Assembly: GCA_002869605.1 (NCBI GenBank)
Contig: PKUI01000136.1
Location: forward strand, 1-17,184
DNA length: 17,184 nt
Direction of reading: 5' to 3'
From: Desulfuromonas sp.
Lineage (GTDB): Bacteria > Desulfobacterota > Desulfuromonadia > Desulfuromonadales > SZUA-401
Part shown: in pieces, positions 8,535 to 16,379 of the stretch
Position numbering within the stretch: position 1 is the stretch's first letter
Layout of the letters: each line of letters starts with the position of its first letter
Made by a program: the position numbers and the translations under genes
Notes under the pieces: model-generated
Told to the model about the DNA's origin: nothing
The model's database searches: none
What the model saw: the letters and a program-made list of their open reading frames with translations, nothing else

Positions 8535-8565
8535 CGGGGCAGCTTTTGGCTGCCCCGTTTTTTTT
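8535..8565 (+). terminator. Intrinsic terminator of the chemoreceptor gene
   Basis: A 9-bp stem (CGGGGCAGC at 8535-8543 with GCTGCCCCG at 8549-8557), a TTTTG loop and eight T residues (8558-8565), starting nine bases after the stop codon. Confidence 0.93.
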
Positions 8566-8619
8566 CTGTTTTTTGCGCAATCGTCCTTTATCATAGGAAA
8601 GGTGCTTCATTTAAACGGG

Positions 8620-8651
8620 CTCATAAAATCCTAACAATTGCCGGCTAGGTT
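8620..8651 (+). promoter_or_regulatory. Candidate Pho box and promoter of phoBR
   Basis: CTCATAA (8620-8626) and CTAACAA (8631-8637) are half-site-like heptamers 11 bp apart with an AATC spacer, resembling the E. coli pattern of two CTGTCAT-type repeats with a 4-bp spacer. TAGGTT (8646-8651) lies 8 bases after the second half-site, the same offset as GATAGT behind the second pstS array. The match is weaker than at pstS. If real, PhoB controls its own operon. Confidence 0.35.
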
Positions 8652-8677
8652 GGTGCAAACTGACAGGTGAGGGACGT

Positions 8678-9370
8678 ATGGGAAAACAACGCATACTGGT
8701 TATCGAGGACGAGGAAGATATCCTTGCCCTGATTCATTACAACCTGGGAAAAGAGGGGTTTCTGGTCTCCACGGCGACCAGTGGTGAGTCGGGTCTCGAG
8801 TTGGCGCGTCACGAAAAGCCTCATTTGGTGGTTCTCGACCTGATGCTGCCGGGAATGAGCGGTCTCGAGGTCTGCAGTAAGCTGAAGCAGGGGAGTGCGA
8901 CGGCTGAGATTCCGGTGATCATGCTGACCGCCCGGGGGGAGGAGAGCGATGTTGTTGCCGGTCTTGAAACCGGTGCCGATGATTACATAACCAAGCCGTT
9001 CAGTCACAAGGTCCTGGCGGCGCGGGTGCGCACGGTTCTAAAGCGGGTTGGGGCACAGCGGGACGAGGAGCCCGAAGCACCTATCCAGATACGTGACTTG
9101 GTGATCCATCCGGGGCGGAATGAGGTGTTGGTTGATGGTCAGAACGTCGATCTCACCTTTACGGAGTTTCAGGTGCTGAAGCTGCTCGCTTCACGCCCAG
9201 GCTGGGTCTTTTCCCGCAATCAGATTATGGATATGGTCCGCGGTGATGACTATGCCGTTACCGAGCGCGCGGTCGACGTGCAGATCGTCGGTTTACGCAA
9301 GAAGCTTGGTGAGCGTGGCCATTACATCGAGACGGTCCGCGGCGTCGGCTACCGCTTCAAGGACCAGTAA
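8678..9370 (+). CDS. phoB: Phosphate-regulon response regulator
   Basis: A 230-residue OmpR/PhoB-family transcription factor that, when phosphorylated by PhoR under phosphate limitation, binds direct repeats upstream of Pho genes. The receiver domain (about 4-120) keeps the acidic pair Glu10/Asp11, phospho-acceptor Asp54 in VVLDLMLPGMSG, Thr84 and Lys106 in TKPF. The C-terminal winged-helix domain (about 132-228) has LTFTEFQVLKLLASRPGWVF, the recognition-helix region AVTERAVDVQIVGLRKKL, and the wing ETVRGVGYRF. ATG 8678 is preceded by AGGTGAGGGA (8665-8674). Its stop overlaps the phoR start by one base, so the two are translationally coupled. The pst genes immediately downstream make phoB, rather than another OmpR-type regulator, the natural assignment. 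Confidence 0.93.
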   Translation: MGKQRILVIEDEEDILALIHYNLGKEGFLVSTATSGESGLELARHEKPHLVVLDLMLPGMSGLEVCSKLKQGSATAEIPVIMLTARGEESDVVAGLETGADDYITKPFSHKVLAARVRTVLKRVGAQRDEEPEAPIQIRDLVIHPGRNEVLVDGQNVDLTFTEFQVLKLLASRPGWVFSRNQIMDMVRGDDYAVTERAVDVQIVGLRKKLGERGHYIETVRGVGYRFKDQ

Positions 9371-11145
9371 TGAAACGATTTTCCCTGCTGGGGCTGATTT
9401 TCCCAACCTTTCTGTTGCTGGTTATTGCCGCGCTGGTGAGTATCTCCTGGTATGTCTCGGGATCCGTCAAGCAGTTCTATTATGACCAGGTACAGGATGA
9501 TCTGGAGAAGCGTGCTTACCTGATTGCGGAAAGGGTTGACCCGGACAAGGTGCTGCTTGCCGATGCCGGCCTGGATCGGCTCGCCAAACGGCTCGGTGCT
9601 CATATCCAGACCCGCATAACCATTATTCGCGAAGATGGTCGGGTGTTGGGGGACAGCGAGGAAGACCCGCAGCTGATGGATAACCATGCCACGCGTCCAG
9701 AAGTTCGCTCCGCAATGCGGGGCGAGACGGGGGTTGTGATCCGCTTCAGTCGTACGCTGCAGCAGGGAATGATGTATGTCGCGATCCCCTTTGCACCCGG
9801 GGAGCGGACCGTCGGGGTGATGCGCACGGCGGTGTCGGTGGCGCATATCGAGCAGGCCCTCGGGGATCTGCGGCAGAAGCTGGCCTACTTCGGCCTGTTG
9901 ATGACGCTGGTGCTGGCTGTTATCAGTTATTTCGTGGCGCGACGCATCTCCCGTCCGCTGGAGGAAATGAAGCGGGGGGCGGTGCGGTTTGCCCGCGGAA
10001 ATTTCGATCGGACCCTGCCGGTAAAGGGGGCCGCCGAAATCTCCGCTCTGGCCGAGGCGATGAATCGCATGGCGGGGCAACTCGACGAGCGGATTCAGAC
10101 CATCGTCGAACAGCGCAACGAGCAGCAGGCGATGCTTACCAGCATGGTCGAAGGTGTACTCGCGGTCGACATGCAGGAGAATATTCTGCGTATGAACCAG
10201 GCCGCCGGGAAGCTGGTCGGGGTCGATCCCCTCGAGGCGACTGGCCGTTCGGTTCACGAGGTGCTGCGCAAAGCCGATCTGCTGCTCTTCGTCGGTGACG
10301 CGCTGCAGGCTTCACGCCCTGTTGAAAGGGACATCGCCCTGCGCGTTGATGGCGAGGAGCGCTACCTGCAGGCTCACGGCAGCATCCTCACCGACGCCCA
10401 GGGACAACAGATCGGCGCCCTGGTGGTGCTCAACGACGTGACCCGTCTGCGCCGTCTTGAGGGGATTCGCCGTGATTTTGTCGCCAATGTCTCCCATGAG
10501 CTCAAGACGCCGATCACTGCGATCCGTGGTTCGGCCGAAACTCTGGCCGACGGAGCCATCGATACGCCCGACGAAGCACACCGTTTTGTGGCGATTGTGG
10601 CCAAACAGGCTGATCGCCTCAATGCGATCATCGACGATCTGCTGGCGCTTTCGCGTATCGAGCAGGAGTCGGAGCGCGAAGGGATTGAGCTTGAGAGCGG
10701 ACAGCTCCGGCCGGTACTGGAGAACGCCATGGCTATATGCGGCCATGCCGCCAGCGAAAAACGGATCGAGATGACCCTGAACTGCACAGATGATCTGCAG
10801 ACACGAATCAACGGGCCGCTTCTTGAGCAGGCGGTGATCAACCTGCTGACCAACGCTATCAAGTACAGTGATGAAGGTTCACGGGTGGTGGTCGATGCGG
10901 TTCAGTTGGGTGATGTCATTCAACTCAAGGTTCAGGACTGGGGGCGGGGCATTCCCGCGGAGCATCTGTCGCGTCTCTTCGAGCGTTTCTATCGCGTCGA
11001 CAAGGCACGCAGTCGTGAGCAGGGAGGGACCGGTCTCGGCCTGTCGATCGTGAAGCATATCTCCCAGGCTCATGGCGGTGAGGTGAAGGTCCACAGCCGC
11101 CCCGAAGAGGGGAGCAGCTTTACCATTACCCTGCCTGTTTGCTAG
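9370..11145 (+). CDS. phoR: Phosphate-regulon sensor histidine kinase
   Basis: An inner-membrane histidine kinase of 591 residues that phosphorylates PhoB when phosphate uptake through Pst falls. TM1 is at about 7-29. A periplasmic segment of roughly 140 residues ends at TM2 (about 171-190), followed by HAMP (RRISRPLEEM to LAEAMNRM) and PAS (about 250-355, beginning MLTSMVEGVLAVDMQENILRM). The dimerisation helix has His376 in VSHELKTPITAIRGS. The ATPase has Asn495 in LLTNAIKYSDEG, Asp523 in DWGRGIP, FERFYRVDKARS and the G2 box GGTGLGLS (552-559). All catalytic residues are present. The periplasmic domain is larger than in E. coli PhoR, which has almost none, but is common in other phyla. The start overlaps the phoB stop by one base. 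Confidence 0.92.
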   Translation: MKRFSLLGLIFPTFLLLVIAALVSISWYVSGSVKQFYYDQVQDDLEKRAYLIAERVDPDKVLLADAGLDRLAKRLGAHIQTRITIIREDGRVLGDSEEDPQLMDNHATRPEVRSAMRGETGVVIRFSRTLQQGMMYVAIPFAPGERTVGVMRTAVSVAHIEQALGDLRQKLAYFGLLMTLVLAVISYFVARRISRPLEEMKRGAVRFARGNFDRTLPVKGAAEISALAEAMNRMAGQLDERIQTIVEQRNEQQAMLTSMVEGVLAVDMQENILRMNQAAGKLVGVDPLEATGRSVHEVLRKADLLLFVGDALQASRPVERDIALRVDGEERYLQAHGSILTDAQGQQIGALVVLNDVTRLRRLEGIRRDFVANVSHELKTPITAIRGSAETLADGAIDTPDEAHRFVAIVAKQADRLNAIIDDLLALSRIEQESEREGIELESGQLRPVLENAMAICGHAASEKRIEMTLNCTDDLQTRINGPLLEQAVINLLTNAIKYSDEGSRVVVDAVQLGDVIQLKVQDWGRGIPAEHLSRLFERFYRVDKARSREQGGTGLGLSIVKHISQAHGGEVKVHSRPEEGSSFTITLPVC

Positions 11146-11163
11146 ACCTCTCATCATGACGAA

Positions 11164-11178
11164 GGCCTTTTTAAGGCC
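11164..11178 (+). terminator. Weak hairpin after phoR
   Basis: A 6-bp stem (GGCCTT at 11164-11169 with AAGGCC at 11173-11178) with a TTT loop lies 18 bases after the phoR stop. No T-run follows, so termination here is probably inefficient; some phoBR transcripts may read into pstS. Confidence 0.35.
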
Positions 11179-11200
11179 CACCATTCTCACTGACGACAGC

Positions 11201-11229
11201 CTAACCCTGCACTAACAGATCCCTAACAC
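11201..11229 (+). promoter_or_regulatory. Upstream Pho-box array of pstS
   Basis: Three CTAAC copies start at 11201, 11212 and 11223, exactly 11 bp apart (CTAACCC, CTAACAG, CTAACAC). An 11-bp phase is the expected spacing for tandem PhoB monomers on one DNA face. The core differs from the enterobacterial TGTCA, suggesting a lineage variant. It lies between phoR and pstS, about 200 bases before the pstS start. Confidence 0.6.
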
Positions 11230-11292
11230 GGCTCATCTACGCTTAACTTCCGTAAGACACAAATGCCTCCTGTGTGACGATTTTACGACAAT

Positions 11293-11335
11293 TTAACCGC
11301 CTCCTGACCCGTTCCTAACACGGCTTGGAGATAGT
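11293..11335 (+). promoter_or_regulatory. Proximal Pho-box array and pstS promoter
   Basis: TTAAC (11293), CTGAC (11304) and CTAAC (11315) are again exactly 11 bp apart. Eight bases after the last heptamer lies GATAGT (11330-11335), a 4/6 match to the -10. This is the layout of PhoB-activated promoters, where the boxes take the place of the -35. Transcription would then begin near 11342, giving a leader of about 83 bases. Confidence 0.6.
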
Positions 11336-11353
11336 CCTTGCGTAACGAAGCAA

Positions 11354-11371
11354 TCAAACCGTGTGGTTTGA
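11354..11371 (+). other. Hairpin in the pstS leader
   Basis: A perfect 7-bp stem (TCAAACC with GGTTTGA) capped by GTGT lies inside the predicted untranslated leader of pstS, 53 bases before the start codon. It may stabilise this usually abundant mRNA. Confidence 0.35.
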
Positions 11372-11424
11372 ATGACAACGAGTACGCCCATTCCAAGCAT
11401 GTAGAAACAACAGGAGACAAAATC

Positions 11425-12399
11425 ATGAAGATGATGAAGAAGCTGATTGTTAGTCTTGTCGCCGTCATGGTAGCCGCACCGGTTGCCGGCGCCGCTACCC
11501 TCAAGGTCGATTCCAAGCTCCCGGTCTACACCAAGGTTGCAGGGGTTTCGGGTAACCTCAACAGCGTCGGTTCCGACACCCTGAACAACCTGATGACCAT
11601 GTGGGCCGAGTCGTTCCGCAAAATCTACCCCAACGTCAACATCCAGATCGAAGGCAAGGGCTCAAGCACCGCTCCCCCGGCACTGATCGAAGGGGTTGCG
11701 CAATTCGGTCCGATGTCGCGCAAGATGAAGAGAAAGGAAGCCGAGGCCTTCGAGGCCAAGTATGGCTTCAAGCCGACCACCCTCGGTGTGGCTCTCGACT
11801 CTCTGGCGGTTTACGTCAATAAGGACAACCCGGTCGATGAGCTCTCTCTGCAACAGGTCGACGCCATGTTCTCCAAGACCCGCAAGGGGGGCTACCCGAC
11901 TCCGATCACCACCTGGGGTCAACTCGGTCTAAAGGGGGCTATTGCCAGCCAGCCGGTCAGCCTCTACGGTCGTAACTCGGCATCGGGGACCTACGGTTAT
12001 TTCAAGAAACACGCCTTGTTCAAGGGTGACTACAGTGACTCGGTGAAGGAGCAGCCCGGCTCGGCATCGGTGGTTCAGGGTGTCGGTGAAGACAAGGGGG
12101 GCCTCGGGTACTCCGGGATCGGCTACAAGACCTCCGAAGTCAAGGCGATTGCCCTCTCCAAGAAGGACGGCGAGAAGGCCTACACGCCGAACTACGAGAA
12201 CGTGCTGAGCGGCAAGTACCCCCTCGGGCGGCTGCTGTATATCAACGTCGTCAAGCAGCCGAACAAGCCGCTCGACAAACTGCAGAAAGAATTCCTGAAG
12301 TTCGTCCTTTCCAAGGAAGGCCAGGAAATTGTGATCAAGGATGGCTACCTGCCGCTGACCGCCAAGGTCGCTGCCAAGATTGCCAAGCTGCTCGACTAA
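11425..12399 (+). CDS. pstS: Periplasmic phosphate-binding protein of the Pst transporter
   Basis: Captures inorganic phosphate in the periplasm and delivers it to PstCAB. The 324-residue precursor has a classical signal peptide (MKMMKK, hydrophobic core, AGA at 21-23). The mature protein shows PstS-type ligand residues: GSDTL (49-53), the [14 protein letters not shown] stretch that contacts the anion, and [13 protein letters not shown] (181-193). The [18 protein letters not shown] segment is also typical. It belongs to the shorter PstS-like subgroup rather than the E. coli-type sequence. The start at ATG 11425 is fixed by CAGGAGAC (11411-11418) and the signal peptide; an in-frame TTG at 11338 would add a non-secretory extension. 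A hairpin-bearing gap of 103 bases separates it from pstC, fitting the usual excess of PstS over the membrane subunits. Confidence 0.95.
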   Translation: MKMMKKLIVSLVAVMVAAPVAGAATLKVDSKLPVYTKVAGVSGNLNSVGSDTLNNLMTMWAESFRKIYPNVNIQIEGKGSSTAPPALIEGVAQFGPMSRKMKRKEAEAFEAKYGFKPTTLGVALDSLAVYVNKDNPVDELSLQQVDAMFSKTRKGGYPTPITTWGQLGLKGAIASQPVSLYGRNSASGTYGYFKKHALFKGDYSDSVKEQPGSASVVQGVGEDKGGLGYSGIGYKTSEVKAIALSKKDGEKAYTPNYENVLSGKYPLGRLLYINVVKQPNKPLDKLQKEFLKFVLSKEGQEIVIKDGYLPLTAKVAAKIAKLLD

Positions 12400-12408
12400 T
12401 AGACCTCT

Positions 12409-12426
12409 GGTCGGCCATGGCCGATC
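12409..12426 (+). other. Palindromic hairpin after pstS
   Basis: A perfect 14-bp palindrome, TCGGCCATGGCCGA (12411-12424), extends by a G-U and a G-C pair to 12409-12426. It begins nine bases after the pstS stop with no T-run behind it. It probably protects the pstS 3' end or lowers transcription into pstC. Confidence 0.5.
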
Positions 12427-12448
12427 GTGATGCAAAAAGGCGGTCCCT

Positions 12449-12468
12449 CCTCCCGGCATAGCGGGGGG
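12449..12468 (+). other. Second hairpin between pstS and pstC
   Basis: CCTCCCG (12449-12455) pairs with CGGGGGG (12462-12468) through seven pairs, one of them G-U, around a GCATAG loop. It lies 34 bases before the pstC start, and no T-run follows. Confidence 0.35.
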
Positions 12469-12502
12469 CGGGATTCAGCTTATCTGGTAACAGGGAGATC
12501 CC

Positions 12503-14740
12503 ATGAACGAAGCCTTCCGGCGCAGGATCAAGCGCAACGACCGACTCGCCAAGTGGTTTATTACCTTCGGCGGCCTGGCGATTATATTCTGCGTCATCCT
12601 GATCCTGCTGTTGATCGTTAATGTCTCCCTGCCCCTGTTCCAGACACCCGAAGCGAAGCTCGTCGCCGCGAAACCACTCTCCGTGAAGCTGCGTCCTGAC
12701 GAGGTGCTGGCGGTCGGGGTCGATGATTATCTCGAGAACGCCTTTGCCATCGATACGCAGGGGCGCTTTCATTTCATCCCGCTGGGTGATGACCCGACAC
12801 AATTGTCCAGCACCCTGACTCCTGCGTACCTCAGCGGTCAACTGCGCGCCGTCGAGCCGTTCGGGCGCCAGCTCTACGGTCTGCTCTGGGAAGACGGAAC
12901 CTCCTCCATTGTCAAGGTTGCCTTCACACCGTTTTTCGACGAGGCCCAGAACAACAAACGCACCATCCGCTACCGGCTCGAGGACGTGGCCACCTTTGAT
13001 GCTGTTGCCGATGACGACTCAAACGGTATGGTGCTTATGCGCTACCCCGAGGAAGGGGGTCGTTCACGGGTTGATCTGCTCAAGGATCAACGTGTCCTTA
13101 TCCGCCAGGTTGCGGTCAGCGAGAGCCTGTTCGGCGATGCCGAGGAGGAGCTTTTTGAGTCCGAAGTTTTGGCTGAACAGGCCGGCCCGATCAGCGCCAT
13201 GGTCCTCGATCAGGCAGGGCAGAATCTCTATCTCGGGACCGGGAAGGGGTTTCTGCTCCGCTACGACCTGAGTGAGCCGGGCGAGCCGGAGTTGATTGAC
13301 AAGGTGAGGGTGAACGGCGACGAGAGAGCCATCACCGCGCTCAACCTGGTCTTCGGCGACTATTCGCTGGCGATCGGTGATGCTCAAGGGCGTCTCTCGA
13401 CCTGGTCTCCGGTGCGTGATGCGCACGATCCGACCCGCTTCGTCATGACCCGCCTCCACCAGCTGACGCCACACCCTGGCGCCGTTACCGATATCCGTCC
13501 TTCGCTGCGCGACAAGTCGCTGCTCAGCTATAGCGTCGAGGGGGGGCTGCACCTTGACCACATGACCAGTGAGCGGCACCTGCTCGAGGTCGCCGCTGGC
13601 GCCTCCTTGCGGCGCTTCGCCCTGTCGACCCGCAGTAACGGCCTGGTGACCTTCGCCGAGGATATGCAACTGCGCACCTGGAAGATTATCAACCCGCACC
13701 CCGAGGTCAGTCTCAAGACGCTATTCGGCAAGGTCTGGTACGAGGGGTACGACGAACCGGTCTATGCCTGGCAGTCGTCTTCGGCCAGCGACGATTTCGA
13801 GCCGAAACTGAGCCTCACACCGCTGATCTTCGGAACCCTCAAGGGGACCTTCTACGCCATGATTTTCGCGGTGCCGCTGGCGCTGTTCGGGGCGATCTAC
13901 ACCAGCCAGTTCTGCCGTCCGCGGGTGCGCGGATGGATCAAGCCGATGGTCGAGATTATGGCCGCGGTGCCGACGGTGATCATCGGTTTTCTTGCCGCCC
14001 TGTGGCTGGCTCCGCTGATCGAGGCTTCGCTCGGCGCCGTTTTCCTGAGCGTGATCCTGGTACCGGCCGGCATCATGGTCGGCATCATCGTCTGGCAGGG
14101 GTTACGTCAGCACGATCAGCTCAAGCCGATCGAGCGTGGTTACGAATTTCTCGCCGTCGCGCCGATTATCGTCATCGCCGTGGCCGCCGCCTTCAGCTTC
14201 GGACCCTCCTTCGAGGCGCTGTTCTTCGGCGGAGACCTGAAGCAGTGGATCTTTCAGAACCTCGACACCCGCTACGATCCCCGCAACTGTATCGTCATCG
14301 CTTTCGCCATGGGTTTCGCGGTGATCCCGATCATCTTTACCATCGCCGAGGACTCGCTATCCAACGTTCCGCCGAGCCTCAAGGCGGCCTCTCTGGCGTG
14401 CGGTGCCAGCCGCTGGCAGACGGTGTGGCGGGTGATTCTCCCCTCGGCGAGTCCCGGCATTTTTGCCGGCACCATGATCGGTTTCGGGCGCGCGGTGGGG
14501 GAGACCATGATCGTGCTGATGGCGACCGGCAACACCGCGATCATGGAACTGACCATGTTCAACGGCATGCGTCCGCTGAGCTCGAACATCGCCGTCGAGA
14601 TCCCCGAGGCGCCGCATGGCGGCACCCTCTACCGGGTGCTGTTCCTCTCGGCGGTGCTGCTGTTCGTGATGACCTTTATCGTCAACACCGCCGCCGAGGT
14701 AATCCGGCAGCGCTTGCGGGCTAAATACGGCCGCTTCTAG
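12503..14740 (+). CDS. pstC: Phosphate ABC transporter permease PstC, long form
   Basis: One of two membrane subunits forming the phosphate channel of PstSCAB. At 745 residues it is more than twice the length of E. coli PstC. TM1 (about 18-42) is followed by a soluble extracytoplasmic region of roughly 390 residues. That region is rich in short strand-like repeats such as NLYLGTGKGFLLRYDLSEPGEP and SLAIGDAQGRLSTWSPV, which read like blades of a beta-propeller. The permease core begins at about 437 (LTPLIFGTLKGTFYAM) and contains several helices plus the EAA loop at about 618-648 (PPSLKAASLACGASRWQTVW, then AVGETM) that docks onto PstB. Long PstC forms are known in Pseudomonas and Shewanella, so this is a family variant, not a fusion artefact. 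ATG 12503 has GGGAG upstream. pstA follows after 14 bases. Confidence 0.93.
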   Translation: MNEAFRRRIKRNDRLAKWFITFGGLAIIFCVILILLLIVNVSLPLFQTPEAKLVAAKPLSVKLRPDEVLAVGVDDYLENAFAIDTQGRFHFIPLGDDPTQLSSTLTPAYLSGQLRAVEPFGRQLYGLLWEDGTSSIVKVAFTPFFDEAQNNKRTIRYRLEDVATFDAVADDDSNGMVLMRYPEEGGRSRVDLLKDQRVLIRQVAVSESLFGDAEEELFESEVLAEQAGPISAMVLDQAGQNLYLGTGKGFLLRYDLSEPGEPELIDKVRVNGDERAITALNLVFGDYSLAIGDAQGRLSTWSPVRDAHDPTRFVMTRLHQLTPHPGAVTDIRPSLRDKSLLSYSVEGGLHLDHMTSERHLLEVAAGASLRRFALSTRSNGLVTFAEDMQLRTWKIINPHPEVSLKTLFGKVWYEGYDEPVYAWQSSSASDDFEPKLSLTPLIFGTLKGTFYAMIFAVPLALFGAIYTSQFCRPRVRGWIKPMVEIMAAVPTVIIGFLAALWLAPLIEASLGAVFLSVILVPAGIMVGIIVWQGLRQHDQLKPIERGYEFLAVAPIIVIAVAAAFSFGPSFEALFFGGDLKQWIFQNLDTRYDPRNCIVIAFAMGFAVIPIIFTIAEDSLSNVPPSLKAASLACGASRWQTVWRVILPSASPGIFAGTMIGFGRAVGETMIVLMATGNTAIMELTMFNGMRPLSSNIAVEIPEAPHGGTLYRVLFLSAVLLFVMTFIVNTAAEVIRQRLRAKYGRF

Positions 14741-14754
14741 GCCGGGAGATAAGT

Positions 14755-16359
14755 ATGAGCATGAAATACTGGCGTATAGGCGAGCCGTGTGTCTGGGGAA
14801 CCGGAGCGGCCCTGGCGGTGACTCTGCTGATCGCCCTGACCCTGGTCGGAGTGGTGATGGTCAACGGTTTGGGCGTTTTCTGGCCGGGTAACCTGCATCA
14901 GGCTGAACTTGCCGACGGCAGCCAGGTGTTGGGGGAAGTGGTCAAGCGTGAACCGGTTCCCGAACAAACCGGGGAGCGGATTCAGTTCAAGGTCGGCAAT
15001 CGCGACCTCTACGGCCTCGATTTTCGCTGGGTCGAGGAAAACTCGATCGTGAAGCAAACGCAACCAACAGAGGCCGTTGCTCTTGAACGCGAGGAATATG
15101 GCAACTTTTACGGCTACCTGGTCAGCGTCGATGCTGGCGATCTGCTCGATATACGTGGTTACGCGTCCCCCTTCGTGGCCCTCGATGCGCTGCGGGATGT
15201 GGTGGAAGAGCTCAGGGGACAGGTCCATGACAAGGCCGAGGTCGTCAGCCAGCTCAGCTATGACGCCGAGCAGCTACGCCTACAGCAGTTGGTGCTGGTT
15301 CACAAGGGGCAGGCGCAGGATAGCGCCGCCTACCGAAAGCTTCAGGCCGAACTGGAGCGGCTCAATCGCGATTTCGAACTGCACCTGCGTGAGCAGAACG
15401 CTCTCGAGGTGCGCATGGAACAGGCCCGTGCGCTGTTCCACGATGCCTCCGGCCAACAGAAGGAGATCGCGGTGTCTGAGGTCGTGCGCCTCTATCGCCC
15501 CAACCAGATGTCGCTGCTTGGCAAGGTTCTGTTTTACGGGGACAAACTCATCGAGCTGATTGTTGGCGAGCCGCGCGAGTCGAACACCGAGGGGGTGCTG
15601 TTTCCCGCCATCTTCGGCACGGTGATGCTGATCTTCATCATGAGCCTGTTCACCTTCCCGCTCGGGGTGATCGCCGCGATCTACCTGCGCGAATACGCCC
15701 GTGACGGGATCGTGGTGCGGATCGTGCGCATCGCGGTCAACAACCTGGCCGGGATACCTTCGATTGTCTATGGTATCTTCGGCCTCGGTTTCTTCGTCTA
15801 TGGTATCGGCAGCGGCATTGACAGCCTGTTTTTCGCCGAGCGCCTGCCGACCCCGACCTTTGGCACCGGCGGCATTCTGTGGGCGAGCCTGACCCTGTCG
15901 CTGTTGACGGTTCCTGTTGTCATCGTCTCCACCGAAGAAGCGCTCGGTGCTATTCCGCGCGAGATGCGCGAGGGCTCGCTGGCTCTTGGTTCCACCAAGT
16001 TTCAGACCCTCTACCGCATCCTGGTGCCGATGGCCTCACCCGGGATCATGACCGGATTGATCCTGGCCATGGCGCGTGCCGCCGGTGAGGTCGCGCCGCT
16101 GATGATTACCGGGGTCGTCAAGCTCGCCCCGGCGCTGCCGATCGACGGCAACTTCCCCTTTGTCCACCTCGACCGCAAATTCATGCACCTCGGCTTCCAT
16201 ATCTTCGACATCGGTTTTCAATCACCGAATGTCGAGGCGGCCAAGCCGATGGTTTTCGTCACCGCGCTGCTGCTGGTGCTGATCGTGCTGGTGATGAGCA
16301 GTATCGCCATCTACCTGCGTAACAAGATGAAGAAACGCTATACTTTCGGAACGTTTTAA
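14755..16359 (+). CDS. pstA: Phosphate ABC transporter permease PstA, long form
   Basis: The second membrane subunit of the phosphate channel, 534 residues against about 290-300 for standard PstA. TM1 is at about 14-38. An extracytoplasmic domain follows to about 280; its second half (about 145-228) is highly charged and heptad-like (LRDVVEELRGQVHDKAEVV, then KLQAELERLNRDFELHLRE), predicting a coiled coil. The permease core begins at about 281 (VLFPAIFGTVMLIFIMSLFTF). It holds the EAA loop at about 394-425 (EEALGAIPREMREGSLALG and TKFQTLYRILVPMASPG) and AAGEVAPLM after it. It ends with a TM helix and a basic tail. The start at ATG 14755 follows GGGAGA (14742-14747); ATG 14761 is a nearby alternative. 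The long form accompanies the long PstC. Confidence 0.93.
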   Translation: MSMKYWRIGEPCVWGTGAALAVTLLIALTLVGVVMVNGLGVFWPGNLHQAELADGSQVLGEVVKREPVPEQTGERIQFKVGNRDLYGLDFRWVEENSIVKQTQPTEAVALEREEYGNFYGYLVSVDAGDLLDIRGYASPFVALDALRDVVEELRGQVHDKAEVVSQLSYDAEQLRLQQLVLVHKGQAQDSAAYRKLQAELERLNRDFELHLREQNALEVRMEQARALFHDASGQQKEIAVSEVVRLYRPNQMSLLGKVLFYGDKLIELIVGEPRESNTEGVLFPAIFGTVMLIFIMSLFTFPLGVIAAIYLREYARDGIVVRIVRIAVNNLAGIPSIVYGIFGLGFFVYGIGSGIDSLFFAERLPTPTFGTGGILWASLTLSLLTVPVVIVSTEEALGAIPREMREGSLALGSTKFQTLYRILVPMASPGIMTGLILAMARAAGEVAPLMITGVVKLAPALPIDGNFPFVHLDRKFMHLGFHIFDIGFQSPNVEAAKPMVFVTALLLVLIVLVMSSIAIYLRNKMKKRYTFGTF

Positions 16360-16379
16360 CCAGAGAGGTTGGATAAGCG

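Noticed and set aside
11338..11424. TTG start giving pstS a 29-residue extension
   Set aside because: It would bury the signal peptide, and the segment contains the leader hairpin and predicted transcription start.
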